64,000 bases of DNA from assembly GCA_029465975.1 (NCBI GenBank), contig CM055749.1, forward strand, positions 16,247,470 to 16,311,469. Reading direction: 5' to 3'. The position numbers and the translations under genes were made by a program. Source of the stretch: Dallia pectoralis (lineage: Eukaryota; Chordata; Actinopteri; Esociformes; Umbridae). Positions 33,721-45,842 of the stretch are shown here, piece by piece. Each line of letters opens with the position of its first letter. Within the stretch, counting starts at the first letter, position 1. The notes under the pieces are model-generated. The model ran no database searches. It had not been told where the DNA came from and worked only from the letters and a program-made list of their open reading frames with translations.

Positions 33721-36038
33721 ATCTGATCACAGCTGGTTCTGTGCGTGATCTTTTTTTAATGTGGCCGTAATTGTCCTGAAGTTGAACAGATTCATTTGGA
33801 TTACTTGGAACTTCTGTTTGACTCAAGACACGATATTCTGAGCAAAACGTGGCAAGGCACATGTTTTGAAACATTGGTGATTGTGGTCTATGTTTATACC
33901 TGTCTATTACACCTGTCATCCATATAGTGTTTTGTTCATTGTTATCATTTCGTTTTCTGTCCCACAATACACTGAGGGGTAAACTCATGCGCATAGGGTA
34001 TTCTCCTGTAGGTATGAAAGTTACTTTACATGAGCATTCCTTTAAATGCATTCCAGTCAGTCTATATACTGCTTCTTGTGCAGAGACTTCTCTATTATGA
34101 AGGTAAACGCTGCCAAGGGATTTAAATGCAGCTCTTGCATCCAGATTGCCTTTATGTCCTTCTTTTTGAGCACAATCTAGTAACAATCCCATTTCCCTTT
34201 CTGCTTTGGATATATAAGAAATAATGTACACTACACAAGAATATGCATCTACAATATACTGAATATCCATATTGGCATTCCAAGCTTGTAATAGGTCTTT
34301 GTTGTATTGGTTAATCCAAATGTCACTGGGCTTTCTTTTTAATATTACATTTGTTTTGTTAGTTAGTTTTGAATTTGCTATTTCAAAAAGCAATTGTGAA
34401 ATCCAGATGCTTTCAAAGAGTTGCTCTGTTGACTCAAATGTTTGGTCACTATCTAATACACTTGCTCTGACAATTTTCAAAATATTTTCAGCTTGTCTTT
34501 GTAGTCATTAGTTTCCTCAGTTCATCTTCCTCATATATTGGTTGTTGTGATTGTTCAGTATTGCACATATTTTGTGAATAATTGACATAGAAGTTTTGTC
34601 AGTGTTATTTACTTCTTGCATGGACATTGTAGGGTCATGTGAGTCACATCCAACCACTTCTGTCTTTCTTTTTGGTGGTTTTGCAATACGATCAACAAAT
34701 GTTCGACAAGATGGGGGTCGCGGGAAATTAAACCGACATTCAGGGTTTTTTTTTCCGACAGGTTTTTGAGTGCCTAGTGCTATGTTTTTGCACAGTATTT
34801 ACAATCTCACATAGTTCTTCATCATCTGATGATGGCAGTTCACAAGATACATATTTGTCTATAAAGTCAACAACTTTCTCATCAGGGTTTTTGTCAATTT
34901 GAGGGGCTGATTTTACCCAGAACAAGCAATGGCAGTGAGGGGAGCCTCTGTTTTGAAATTCAATTCGGTAAAAGTAATCAGCTATGTTTCCAATAGGAGC
35001 AGCTGGAGACATAATTACATCTTTTAAGAAACTGTGCCATCTGTGGTCAAACAGTCAGCTGTAACTGGGTTTTGTTTTAACAATGCACATTTCTCTGACC
35101 AAGACAGTTCCTCAATAGGCACATTTTTACTTTGTTCATGACTGAGTGTTGTCAACATTTCAGGCCAGCGCAAGTCAGCTGAGGAAAATGAACAAAACCA
35201 TGTTGGGATTCCTAATTGTCGTATCATTGCAAACAAATCTTTTTGTGCAGATTGCCGAAAAAAAAAAGGTGGTGTTCCGCGTATAGGTCGTAAGAATTGT
35301 AGCCTTCGTCATTTTTTAATACACGCTTTAAACTGATTCTCCATCAGTCAGCAGATTGGGTAGTTCTTTGTAGTTCAATGCTGTGCCTTAACCTTTGCGC
35401 ATGGCTATTGAAACATTTGAGAGAACTTGCTGCACTTCTGATATGTACTGGGCATAGAATATAAAGTCTGTGTTTTTAGCAAATCTGCCATCTGCATTTA
35501 ATAAACGTGTATTTAAATATCTTGCCACAGTGATTTTTTCTTTGCGAGGGTCATGAAAGGTAGGAGCTCCCGTGGGGTATAACATAGGAAAACATTTTCC
35601 TTCATTAGTAGCATCTTCTAGCAGTCTTATGGGATGATTATTTTCTGCTGGAGCTACTGATAACACAGAGTCAAAATGTTGATCCAAAACTTCTTGAGCA
35701 ATATCGACAGGTTGTAAACATGTATCTAAAAACATCCCATGTGTTTGCTCAATGTAATTCAACTGTTCTTCTGATTCATCACTTTCAGAATCACCGTCCA
35801 GTTTGTTCTTTGTTTTTTCATCAGCTGTGCTTATTGCTTGGATTGGCTCAGTAGGCATTTGTATTGTCACAACGTCATCACACAATTCACTGTTACCATC
35901 AACAACTGCAACAGTTGAGTATAATGTGTTGGTACCTGTTTCCATATGAGTATTGTCATGATTGTCTGAATTACTGAGAGTGTCACTGATTTGCACTTCG
36001 TTCACCTTTTCCAAAGGGTTAACCCATTCATTGTTCAT
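33644..36038 (-). pseudogene. Helitron Rep (HUH endonuclease)
   Basis: The N-terminal Helitron-like part is in 35388-36038 (FPMLYPTGAPTFHDPRK, LLNADGRFAKN). It is followed by IRQLGIPTWFCSFSSADLRW in 35024-35236, then the HUH motif FQNRGSPHCHCLFWV in 34740-35012. The catalytic tyrosine region VVYIISYISKAE, with two Tyr four residues apart, is in 33644-34480. The enzyme nicks and joins single DNA strands. Frame breaks fall in A/T runs near 34745 and 35265 and near 35015. Confidence 0.8.
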
Positions 36039-36053
36039 GGTAATGTCATTATA

Positions 36054-37301
36054 CTATTTGTTATTTAACTGTAAGTACGCTAAAGCACTGTAGACATGGT
36101 TTGTATGAACATGTTGATATTCATAGTTTAATTTGTAAGTTAACTTGCGTTTCAGTTTAATTTGTAGCAATAAATAATTTCCATCATTTCGTGGGAGCAT
36201 GTTTGCAACTTGATTGACATTAGATGGAACACACACGACAGGTCCATGGCATCCATTTTGTCCACCATTTGGTAGTGCCAACAGTTTCATAAATGGAAAG
36301 TGTCTGGCTATTAGTTGTTGCTCAAGTGAATTTAAGCACTTTAGTTTTTGTGGAATGGGTTCCAAATGCAAATTATCGGCAACACTTTCTTGAGGCATTT
36401 TTCCAGCACAAATTTTACGGTGACATCTGTGACATATCCACAGCTTAGACGATAGAATATGTTCAGTGCAATTGTCATGACATTCTTTATTACAAGTCTT
36501 TAGATATGTATATGTAATACACTGCTCAGCCAAAGCAGAAACACTCACACTACTTGTGTACCGTTCACTTTTACATTCAACAACTTGTTTTCGAAAAAGT
36601 TGACTATGACAAACAGAGCAAACAAATTGAGGGCCTTTTTTGACATTTTTCCTAAATGATTCTATGACAAAATCCATTGAAAGTTTCAGATTTTTCTTAT
36701 CAACATATGTTTGCGTAGATTGCTGTTTTTTCCTACATTGAAAACCTGCATCACAGTTGTACATCTTTTGGCTGTATTGTTTCACATTAGTTTGCAAGTC
36801 ATAATCTTTCCTGTATTTTTCTAGGCTGTATCGTTTCACTTCAGTTTGAAAATCCACATTGTTTCTGTATTTTCCTAGGCTGTATTGTTTGACTTTAGTT
36901 TGAAATTCCTCTTCAAGTCTGTACTTAAATTGACTGTATTGGTTTACTGTTAAACAAAACTCCTCATTGGTTCTGTACTTTTCTTTGCTGGACTGCAATT
37001 TATTTTTTCTGTCTTGCTCATTTGTTGCATATAATTTCTGTACCAACATAATGTGATTTTGTTTGAATTTTACGTCATTCTGATACTTTTGCTTTTTCAG
37101 GGCTGCTTTTCTTTGTCTGGTTGCTGCATCTTTTGGGAAACGTAATGGAACATCCATAACTTCACACATATATTCATCTTTGGATGTGTTTGATATTGGC
37201 CTTCTCCTCAAATTTATATTACAGTTTGGTTTTGGGTTTTTGGCTTGACACAATGATGCACATGCACCTTCATGATGTTTGTCTGTTACACAAGTTACCA
37301 C
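36054..37301 (-). pseudogene. Helitron N-terminal region with zinc fingers and DUF6570-like domain
   Basis: This 415-codon frame begins with basic, repeat-rich sequence: four ~17-residue units of the form K.YS..KYR....FQT around codons 120-200. Two Cys pairs follow (CSVCHSQL and WICHRCHRKIC), then a domain with PFMKLLALPNGGQ, GPVVCVPSNV and NHVYSALAYL. That domain resembles DUF6570, found in fish proteins that continue into Helitron Rep and Pif1. It is probably the upstream part of the Rep/helicase protein, separated now by a break near 36045. Other upstream sequence between 37302 and 37582 is not clearly coding. Confidence 0.6.
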
Positions 37302-38847
37302 TTAATAATGGTTTCCATTTACATGGTTTAAATATATGCCATGGTCACTTGTTCTTGAAAGACTTTTGTAGATGTTCCAGCGGACAGAATTAAAAGTGTA
37401 AATGTCAGTATGGAACAGACTTAATTCTAATTCAGTGCCTCAGGTGTGTTGAATTACTGCATGTATTCTTTCAGAAATGTCTTAAATGTACATTCTGTAA
37501 ATCAAACTGTGAGGAACATAAAACAGTTACCATCTTTTCTAATAGCTTTTAATTCACATGGTGAACTTAATTCTGTGCAGAGTTAAACTTCAATGTCGAA
37601 CTGTGAACATAAAACACTTTGAACTTTACATGTTAACAGATTAAACTTCAATGTCGGCTGTGTTACACCACCCACAACTATATAATCAGTATTTTTGCAC
37701 AGTAGTTCATAACCCATGTTAATAGTAGTATTGAGATGTGTTGTTTTATGCATGGCACATTTTGGTAATTTGTCTGTCCAGATATTCTGAGTTGCAGTAC
37801 AGTCTGTAATAACGTTTAGTTCACTATCAGTACACTCACTGTATTTGTCTACTGTTACATCAACACTTTTTGTCATTGAAAGTGTTTGAACACTATCAAC
37901 ATTGATATCCTTTTCAAACAATAAACCCTCATATGGGGATGAAACTTCATGACCATACACTGTTTGTGTTTCAGAAGAGCTCTTGTTAGGGTTAATATTG
38001 ACATCAGCAATAAATGCTTTGGTCGTCAGACTCGTCACTGGTGGTTTCATTGGATTTGAGTTGCGTTGTCGTCTTGTGTTCACGATGTCGTCTTGACATC
38101 TCTTCATTTTTACACTGAGTGCTGTTACCTCAAAAGGTTCTCCAAAGGCATTCATTGAATAAGCAAGCCTGTTAATGTGCTGACTGTACATATCATCAAA
38201 GGCTCCATAGAACCATACAACACTTTTTCCTGTTGGATGAACAAGGCTGCGTGAGTGGGAATCAAACACTGCATAACCATTGGCATATTTTATAACGGCA
38301 CATGTGCTCATATTTAATGTCAAAAAACAGCTGTCATCTTTCAGAAGGACTCTCTGCAGTGCTTCATAAAGGCTTACTGACACATTAACCAACTCTGCAT
38401 CATAATCATGTTGTCCCACTATGCCAGAAAATGCTTGTCCAATTTAACATGCTGCAGCACATGAGTTGTTGGCAAATCACTTACCAATAGATGAGTATGG
38501 TTTACCTGATTGTATTTCTGCAATGACGAATACAGATTGTTTCCATTCACAAGTATATAATCAAGGTCACTACATTTCCATGTGCACACATCTTTCAGTT
38601 TATTTAATAACACTGCTGTTAAACTGTTTGTCACACATTGTATACCTGCATTGTCTTTAAACATCTTGTCTCCTTGATGAAAAGATCCTTGTACAAACCT
38701 GTTATGACAAGATGGAGGCAGAGTGTTGACAGCAGCAGTTATGCTTTCAATTGGTGTTTTTTGAAGGTTTTGTCCAAGGTTTGCCACAATGTTTGCCACA
38801 TGGTGAGAATCACCATAAGAACAGTGTGGTAGTGGAGCACACCTTAA

Positions 38848-41800
38848 CACTAGAAGCGCCAACAGCCCACGCCACAGCGTTGCACTTAGTAATTGAAATA
38901 AGTATATAATGTTGAAAAGCTACAGTCTCGTCCTTCCATGACTTTTCCTAAATACGTGCATTTTACCTTGTCCCGTTTTCAGAATTGCAAAATCACAAAC
39001 CGTACACTATATAAAACAACTAGTTACATGTTTTTTGATACCTAAACTGCTCTCCTGTCGCCAAAACCCCACGCCGCTGGGCGTTGGTACCCAAGAGGGG
39101 CTAATTGCGGTACCCAGACACTCACTAAGTAAACAGAACGAGTTCATCCAATTACATCAAAGTATACAGCCCATTCATTTAATTTGTAATTATTTATTAG
39201 TTCCATGTGTTATGCGCCTATTGCACTCAATAATAAAGTAGGCTATACGAATAAACCTCAGTGTATTCATATAGCCTACAAAAGACTTCAACAAAATATC
39301 GTTTTGTATCGAAATTAAACGAATATAAACCCTAATTATTATTAGGCTTACTACAAATGAGCGATAAATAAAGTTACTCACAGAGTTTCATGCACACAGA
39401 GAAGGACGTGGGACATACATAAGTCTGGGACGCATACCGCAGAAAGAGCATGAAACTGAACTCGTTTGGTCCGATCTATATGAAACGGGACTCGTTTGGT
39501 CTGATCTATATGAAACTGGATATATATATAACGGATTAGTTTGCTGCTGTCTCATGTGCTCTCGCAACAACACTAATGAACACTGTGTGCGGTGCAACCG
39601 GTTAGTTTGCGTGTCCTGCTCAGGCAGACAAAAGAAAAAATATGTTTCACTAAATAAACAGAACGAATTCATCCAATCACATGTATGTATAGAGCCCATT
39701 CATCTATACAGCCCATTCATCCATACGGCCCATTCATCTAGCCCATTCATATACAGCCCGACCGTGACCAATATACAAACTGTGTTTACAAACTTATTTA
39801 CAAATAAAAACGATTGAATTATACACTGTAGGCTAATGTTTTTATTTCAAGAGTCTGTGTTGCAATATGTCTATAGCTACGGCCAATCATGCGCAAATCA
39901 TTTGATTGCACATCGCTTGTGATCTAAAATGTTTCAGCATTTACTACATCAAAATAGGACATACAGATTGGTGGATTTTCATTTATTCGATTTTTAGAAA
40001 TTTAAATGTCATAGCTTGTGCATTTTAAAATTATGGTTTTATATTAGTATTCTATGGTTAGGCCTACATAAGACAATAAATACATACTATTTTAGTAAAA
40101 TGTTTTACTTCATAATTCATCCTAATTCATTTAATTCAGGATGATAACACAGTAGATTATCTGATGCTGTAGATCAGGGCTATTCAATTAATTTGGAATT
40201 GGGGCCAGTTCATGAAACTGAGGCAATATATGGTAACAAATAGAGAAATTACAACAACATACTGAAGGAATCAATATATCAAAGTTAGCATGAGTTGTCT
40301 TAAAATGCCTTCTCAAATTATACTCCTTGCACACGGCGAGGCACATTTTAAACTTTGTGTTTATATCGAAATTTATATCGAAATTACTTCGTGCTTGGCT
40401 TGAAAGAAAGTCAGAGCGTTTCAGTCAGAGCTTGGCACTAGAGCGCACCGCGAATGGGCGATTTTGATTGGTCATGTACCTGTTTTGCCACCATGGCTTA
40501 AAGAAGGGCATATCGCTCATATTGAACGAAATAATTTACAATTAACAATAGTCATGCGGTGTATGAAACTACCCATATGTAATAACTATACACAGTGGCG
40601 ATACTTTGTTTTTAAAAAAGTGTGTGGGACATTGCTAACACAATGCTAAATAATAAATCAGATGTATGTACAATAACATTACGATGTCCAGCAATCGATC
40701 TAAATAGTACATTGGGTTTAATATGTAGTTTAAATGTGTACTTAAATGGTCCAGTGGCAGAATTTTTGCCAAGCGTGTCAGAGGTTCTGGGTTCTAGTCC
40801 GCACTCGAATAGATTTTTTTTTTTCATCAAAACCGATTATGTTTATGAGTGGATGAATATCAGGCAGGGACACGTTTGTGTGCATTTTGTTTTGTAATTT
40901 CACCGTAACGAATAGAGTCACCACAACGGATTGAAGCGCGTGTCCGAGTGAAGACAGTGCGGCGTGTGCGCGAACCACAAGAGAACACATCCGTGCCTGT
41001 CAGGAATACGCTTAGAAACAAGGTTGTGGTTCCAATCGCGGAACGCAATATATTTATTGACAGATGTGTAGAAAGGCAGAGGAATAGTCAGGCAGACTGG
41101 GTTCTGTCTCGGCAGATCAGAGTTCGAAGACGGTACCAGGGATCGGACAAGGACAAGGTCGGTAAGGCAGGCTGATGGTCGGGAAAAGGAATCACTGGTA
41201 GACACAAGACAGGATAAAGCAGACTGGGAGAACGGGACAGGCTAATAACTGGTACACTGGTAATCTGATCAATCGTATTCATAAGCGCTCAGTAAGTCAG
41301 GAACGAACAATACCTCGTACTGATCGAAAGACCAAGTGCTACTTTTTTACCCCAACTAATTACTGGCAGGTGTGCCTATAACTCAGGTGATCCTGATCGG
41401 GGCTGATCTCTCCCTCTCTCCGGAGATCGGGGAGCTGTCAAAGCTGGCATAGAGGAGGACAAACCTCCGTTTCTAACAGCGCCACTGATCGCGGCTGCAA
41501 CGAGCACTTTGATCACTTGATTTATAAAGCAACACATTTCAGCACTAGATAGCCTCTTATTTAACAAACGAAACGAATGAATTACAGACAGAACGAAAAT
41601 TAATGCTCTGCTAGTTCAGAGATTTATTTATTTATTTGTATTGGTACATTCGTGCCGCGAGATGTTTCAAAAGTGGTGGGGACAATTCCCACCCGCAAAT
41701 TACGCCTAAGGGGCCGGTTCAAAATCCCTCAGGGGCCGGACCCGGCCCGGGGGCCGCCAATTGAATAGCCCGGCTGTAGATGGATGGCAGGTTACTCAGT

Positions 41801-41925
41801 GAATGGATGGGGAAGCTGCGGAGGAGAATGTAGGTGCTAATTGGGATGATTCGTATGCTAATGACGCCAGCGGGCGCGGGGCTCTGGCGATTTAAGGAGT
41901 GAAAACAGCTCTGGCGCTTCTAGTG
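38848..41925. mobile_element. piggyBac element with TTAA duplication
   Basis: Terminal inverted repeats cactagaagcgcca are directly flanked by TTAA at 38844-38847 and 41926-41929, the signature of piggyBac. The insertion splits the Helitron protease ORF, and the reading frame is exactly continuous if one TTAA and the element are ignored. At 39540-39640 a plus-strand Cys-rich piece (CSRNN....CVRCNRLVCVSC) resembles the C-terminal zinc domain of piggyBac transposases. The rest of the transposase is gone. Confidence 0.85.
40175..41773. mobile_element. hAT element nested in the piggyBac element
   Basis: Ends cagggctattcaatt and aattgaatagcccgg are inverted repeats, flanked by the 8 bp duplication CTGTAGAT at 40167-40174 and 41774-41781. 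There is no transposase. The inner 1.6 kb is unrecognised apart from GC-rich promoter-like sequence. Confidence 0.8.
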
Positions 41926-42199
41926 TTAAAGATTGCAGAGGACCACTGTCTATTGCAGAGGTCCTTGGAATAGAAGCAGGCACAGACTGTGCAAGGGAGT
42001 CACAGGGCCTAAAGACAGATGACCGAGAGGTCGGAAGAGGAGGAAAATCAGAGATGGTAAAGGTTGGTGTTGGGGATGGAGATGGGGTATCACAAAGGGT
42101 AGAATTGGGAGCAGTGGACAGAGAAATAACAGATAATGCTGCAGCATCAGCAACCGCCTTCAGGTGACGCCCTCTTTGGTTCTTCTTCTTCCTCGGCAT

Positions 42200-42539
42200 C
42201 TGAAAAACAAAGATAAAATAAGAATTTACCTACACAACAGCAGTAAAAGGGTTAATTTAGCTTCATCCAGATATTTAGTCTTTGTAGTGTATATTATTGC
42301 TCTTAGCATTGACATTCTAAAAAAATTGTTTGTGGATATGCATCATGAAATTCACAAGTTCATATGCATAAAGACGTTGGTTTAAAGTGTATACACATGG
42401 TAGCGCATACTTCAAAATGTAATATATTCACCATAAGTCCAACTTTAATTTGAAGAAACATAATAGAAAACATTAGAAATGTTGAATATTAGTAGGTTAC
42501 AAAAAAATGCATCGCATTATAAAATAGTCCTGATGTCCT
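42200..42539. other. Region upstream of the Helitron protease gene
   Basis: No gene. On the minus strand it holds a likely intron: a donor-like gtaggtaaattc at about 42228 and the acceptor next to 42199. It probably contains the promoter or 5' exon of the Helitron gene. Confidence 0.35.
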
Positions 42540-43283
42540 GATCTACTTCAACTCTGATGATCTAGTACCATATAGGTTCTCATGGTCTAGTAGCACATCA
42601 ACTCCGATGATCTAGTACCATATGGGTTCCCATGGTCTAGTAGCACATCAATTCTGATGATCTAGTAGCACATGGGTTCTCATGGTCTAGTAGCACATCA
42701 ATTCTGATGATCTAGTACCATATGGATTCCCATGGTCTAGTAGCACATGGGTTCTCATGGTCTAGTGCCATATGGGTTCTCATGGTCTAGTAGCACATCA
42801 ATTCAGATGATCTAGTACCATATGGATTCCCATGGTCTAGTAGCACATGGGTTCTCATGGTATAGTGCCATATGGGTTCTCATGGTCTAGTAGCACATCA
42901 ATTCAGATGATCTAGTACCATATGGGTTCCCATGGTCTAGTAGCACATCAATTCTGATGATCTAGTAGCACATGGGTTCTCATGGTCTAGTAGCACATCA
43001 ATTCTGATGATCTAGTACCATATGGATTCCCATGGTCTAGTAGCACATGGGTTCTCATGGTCTAGTGCCATATGGGTTCTCATGGTCTAGTAGCACATCA
43101 ATTCAGATGATCTAGTACCATATGGGTTCCCATGGTCTAGTAGCACATCAATTCTGATGATCTAGTAGCACATGGGTTCTCATGGTCTAGTAGCACATCA
43201 ATTCTGATGATCTAGTGCCATATGGGTTCCCATGGTCTAGTAGCACATAAATTCTGATGATCTAGTAGCACATGGGCTCTTAT

Positions 43284-44351
43284 TAGGGATGCACCGAATA
43301 TTCGGCCGAAATACTTTTATCACCGAAACAATACGGCCGAAATATGTTGTGATCTATTCGGATCCTCTGCACTTCATCGCGACTGTACTTGATCCGCGTT
43401 ATAAAGACCATTACTTGGATGCAGAAATAAAGCAGCGCGCACGAGAAATGATCCAGGCGGCGATGGATGCGGAGAACCCGCGCACGGAGATCAGAGCGCA
43501 GAAAAAAAGACTCGTCTCTCTGCACTAGATGAGGGGCATGCACCCTCGTTGTCTGATATGTTCAGTGAAATCCTGCAAGAAAGTGCCTCACATGGGCGTA
43601 GGTTTAGTGGGGGACGCTGGGGACATGTCCCCAACAACATTTTAACATCACTAAATCGTCCCCACTAATATTTTAGCGAACTCCGTTATGAGTTTGTGAA
43701 GCGATTTGGGTCAATTCCGACCGCAGAGCCAGGGGGACGGTACTAGAAACGCCGTAATTTGATTGGCTAAAAAACCTAGAGGAGGGGAGTATCTGACACG
43801 CTATAAGTGCACAGGAGAGTGACGGTAAAGTTACCAGTGCTTTCTGTTAATACATACCCCATATGTTAGAATCTTACAGTCACAATAAACAGTGGAAATG
43901 TTCTGTGTATATTTTGCCTATGTAATGTGGCCTATTTGGGATATCCCATTAGTAGAGGCGGAGTAGTGGCACCACCAGGGTCGCTACAATATATTGAATC
44001 TGACAAACAGCATTACCATCTAAAAGTTGAACGCCAGGTACTACATAATGATTTTTGTCTGCACATGGATAGGCCTATGCTAGTTAAACTTTAGAGTAGT
44101 ATAAAAGCAACAGGCTATTGTCTCAACTAAACGCAAAAATAATCACATTATTCTCAGTAAAAGTTCACTTGCCGGAGGGGGGGGGGGATGTCCCCACCGA
44201 AGCTGAGACCAAACCTACGCCCTTGGTGCCTCATATCCATAAATGCAATGGTACTAATAATTGGCATAATTTCTTTCGGTGTTTCGGTTTTCGGTCTTGG
44301 TTTCCTCTTTTTCGGTTTTCGGCCAAGAATTTTCATTTCGGTGCATCCCTA
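43284..44351. mobile_element. hAT element inside the minisatellite
   Basis: Ends tagggatgcaccga and tcggtgcatcccta are inverted repeats. The 8 bp flanks gctcttat and gttctcat are a slightly mutated target duplication that fits the minisatellite consensus. A plus-strand remnant at 43350-43528 (HFIATVLDPRYKDHYLDAEI) is the conserved C-terminal part of a hAT transposase (ZBED type). The rest is deleted. Confidence 0.85.
43591..44225. mobile_element. Small hAT-type element nested in the hAT element
   Basis: Inverted ends catgggcgtaggttt and aaacctacgcccttg are flanked by a perfect 8 bp duplication GTGCCTCA (43583-43590 and 44226-44233). It is non-autonomous, 635 bp, with no ORF of note. Confidence 0.85.
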
Positions 44352-44530
44352 GTTCTCATGGTCTAGTAGCACATCAATTCTGATGATCTAGTACCATATG
44401 GGTTCCCATGGTCTAGTAGCACATCAATCTAGTACCATATGGGTTCCCATGGTCTAGTAGCACATCAATTCTGATGATCTAGTAGCACATCAATTCTGAT
44501 GGTCTAGCAGCACATCGGTGCTGATGATCA

Positions 44531-45842
44531 AGTACACATAGCCATTCAATGGGTGCTGCATCCCACTAACAACAAGTGTAAAGTTCAAGAACACAACATG
44601 GCAAACAGAGTGGCAAAATTCCTGAATAACTCAGGGATGTCTTCCCAATCCTTCGATAATAGAAGACCCTTGTAGCAAATATAATTTGATAATATTAAAA
44701 AACTAATTTGGATCTAATTTGACATAATTTCCACCAATTGATGTTATGGGACTAATTAAACTAGATAGCACCAACTTAATTCAGTCCATACTATTAACTT
44801 TCCGAGTTCATTACCCAAAACTATCAGCTGATTTGTAATAACCACAAAATATGTGCACAAACACACAAACTATTTAATTGCAGTTAGAGTCAAGTAAACG
44901 AATCAAACGCGATTAAAAACGTAGAGCAAGTGGCTTAAATAAGCTTTCAAACACTTAAGCCACAACAATATATTCATTAATATAAATACTAGACAACACA
45001 TCCAATTGTAACATTACATTCATGTTAAACGCTGTCTCAAAAAAGAAGCATCGTCATTGTATAGGATTTAATTTAAATTGATTAGTAGGTTACAAACCTG
45101 AACTGGGATACTAGTACTGTAGCACGGATATACCATTAGTTCAGCTGCTATTAGCTGGCCCCGAATACACTTAGTAGGCATATAAATACTAAACTCAAGA
45201 TATCATAACAACGAAAACGCATTCATAAATGTTTAGAAAGTTTCTGTGTTTACTTACGATTCAATTGAACGAATAAAATCCGGACAATCTCTGGCCAAAG
45301 TATATCTGTGTGTCGTTTTTAGTGAAAAGAAAAGTAAATTTCCATTACTTCTAAAATACGGCACAATATGGGTAATGAAGTTTATCGGCAGAACGTTTGT
45401 TCACTAAACTGCATTTTTTTTTTACATACCTCTCACTCGATCTAGAGCTGACTGACAGTCAATATAAGTCCCAGGAGAGACGCTGCGTGCGCATCTGCAG
45501 CACCTAGTGCGCATGTGTGAGAAATAATAACATGTCTTATCAACAGAGAATTTGAGCTTGTGAACTTTTAAATAAGTAGGCCCTATTCAGCCATTAAGCA
45601 TTCTATTGCTTTGTGCTTAATGTAACATTAAAAGACATAAATTCCACACATAAAAACGTTTGAAGTCATTTGGAGCAGCAATACAAGAGAAAACAATTCT
45701 TAAAGTTTTTCCCTAAATATCACTTTATAATACAATCCATCATGGCAAACCTCATGGTCCTTGAGGCTTTTTTGTTCACCATGAGAAACAAGTCATGTAC
45801 AACAATATGCATCCATTTTGGACATATGGAGCAGCGGGGCTG
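44531..45842. repeat. Decayed duplicated sequence, first copy
   Basis: Segments recur nearby: 44735-45240 resembles 48025-48330 and 51050-51300 (shared words include cagctgatttgtaat, tatgtgcac and actaaactcaagatatcat), and 45660-45842 resembles 47690-47860. No gene is recognised. It looks like an old transposon or satellite unit duplicated locally before the DIRS and hAT insertions. Confidence 0.6.

Larger units (their letters stand above)
31682..42199 (-). mobile_element. Helitron, decayed and invaded
   Basis: Minus strand, in order: a cysteine-protease gene (42199-37583), a zinc-finger/DUF6570-like region (37301-36054), Rep with HUH motif (36038-33644) and a Pif1-type helicase (to 31682). 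This protein order is typical of Helitrons, especially the Helitron2/Helentron type that carries an extra cysteine protease. Neither terminus was located. A piggyBac element (38848-41925) splits the first gene. Many frameshifts and stops show it is inactive. Confidence 0.8.
37583..42199 (-). pseudogene. Helitron cysteine protease, herpes tegument (C76)-like, split by piggyBac
   Basis: The ATG is at 42197-42199, directly after a splice-acceptor-like tttgtttttcag. The basic start MPRKKKNQRGR and a Pro/Ser-rich stretch run to 41926. The frame then resumes exactly at the duplicated TTAA at 38847. The protease-like domain follows, with DNAGIQCVTNSL (candidate catalytic Cys) at about 38620-38660 and YAVFDSHSRS (Asp-x-His) at about 38250. 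This C ... D-x-H arrangement is that of the herpesvirus large-tegument deubiquitinase family (C76); an OTU-type enzyme is the alternative, as known in Helentrons. A one-base break at about 38420 shifts the frame. The C-terminal 250 residues are not recognised. Confidence 0.55.
42540..44530. repeat. Minisatellite of ~50 bp units, split by a hAT insertion
   Basis: Units combine catggtctagtagcacat, caattctgatgatctagta and ccatatgggttcc words. The array runs 42540-43283 and resumes at 44352-44530, with the hAT element 43284-44351 in between. Higher-order blocks of ~190 bp recur, for example around 42700, 42820 and 43000. Confidence 0.85.

Noticed and set aside
42540..44530. Regular spaced repeats resembling a CRISPR array
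   Set aside because: Eukaryotic minisatellite; units are contiguous with no unique spacers and no cas genes. The same holds for 49250-50490 and 60196-63790.
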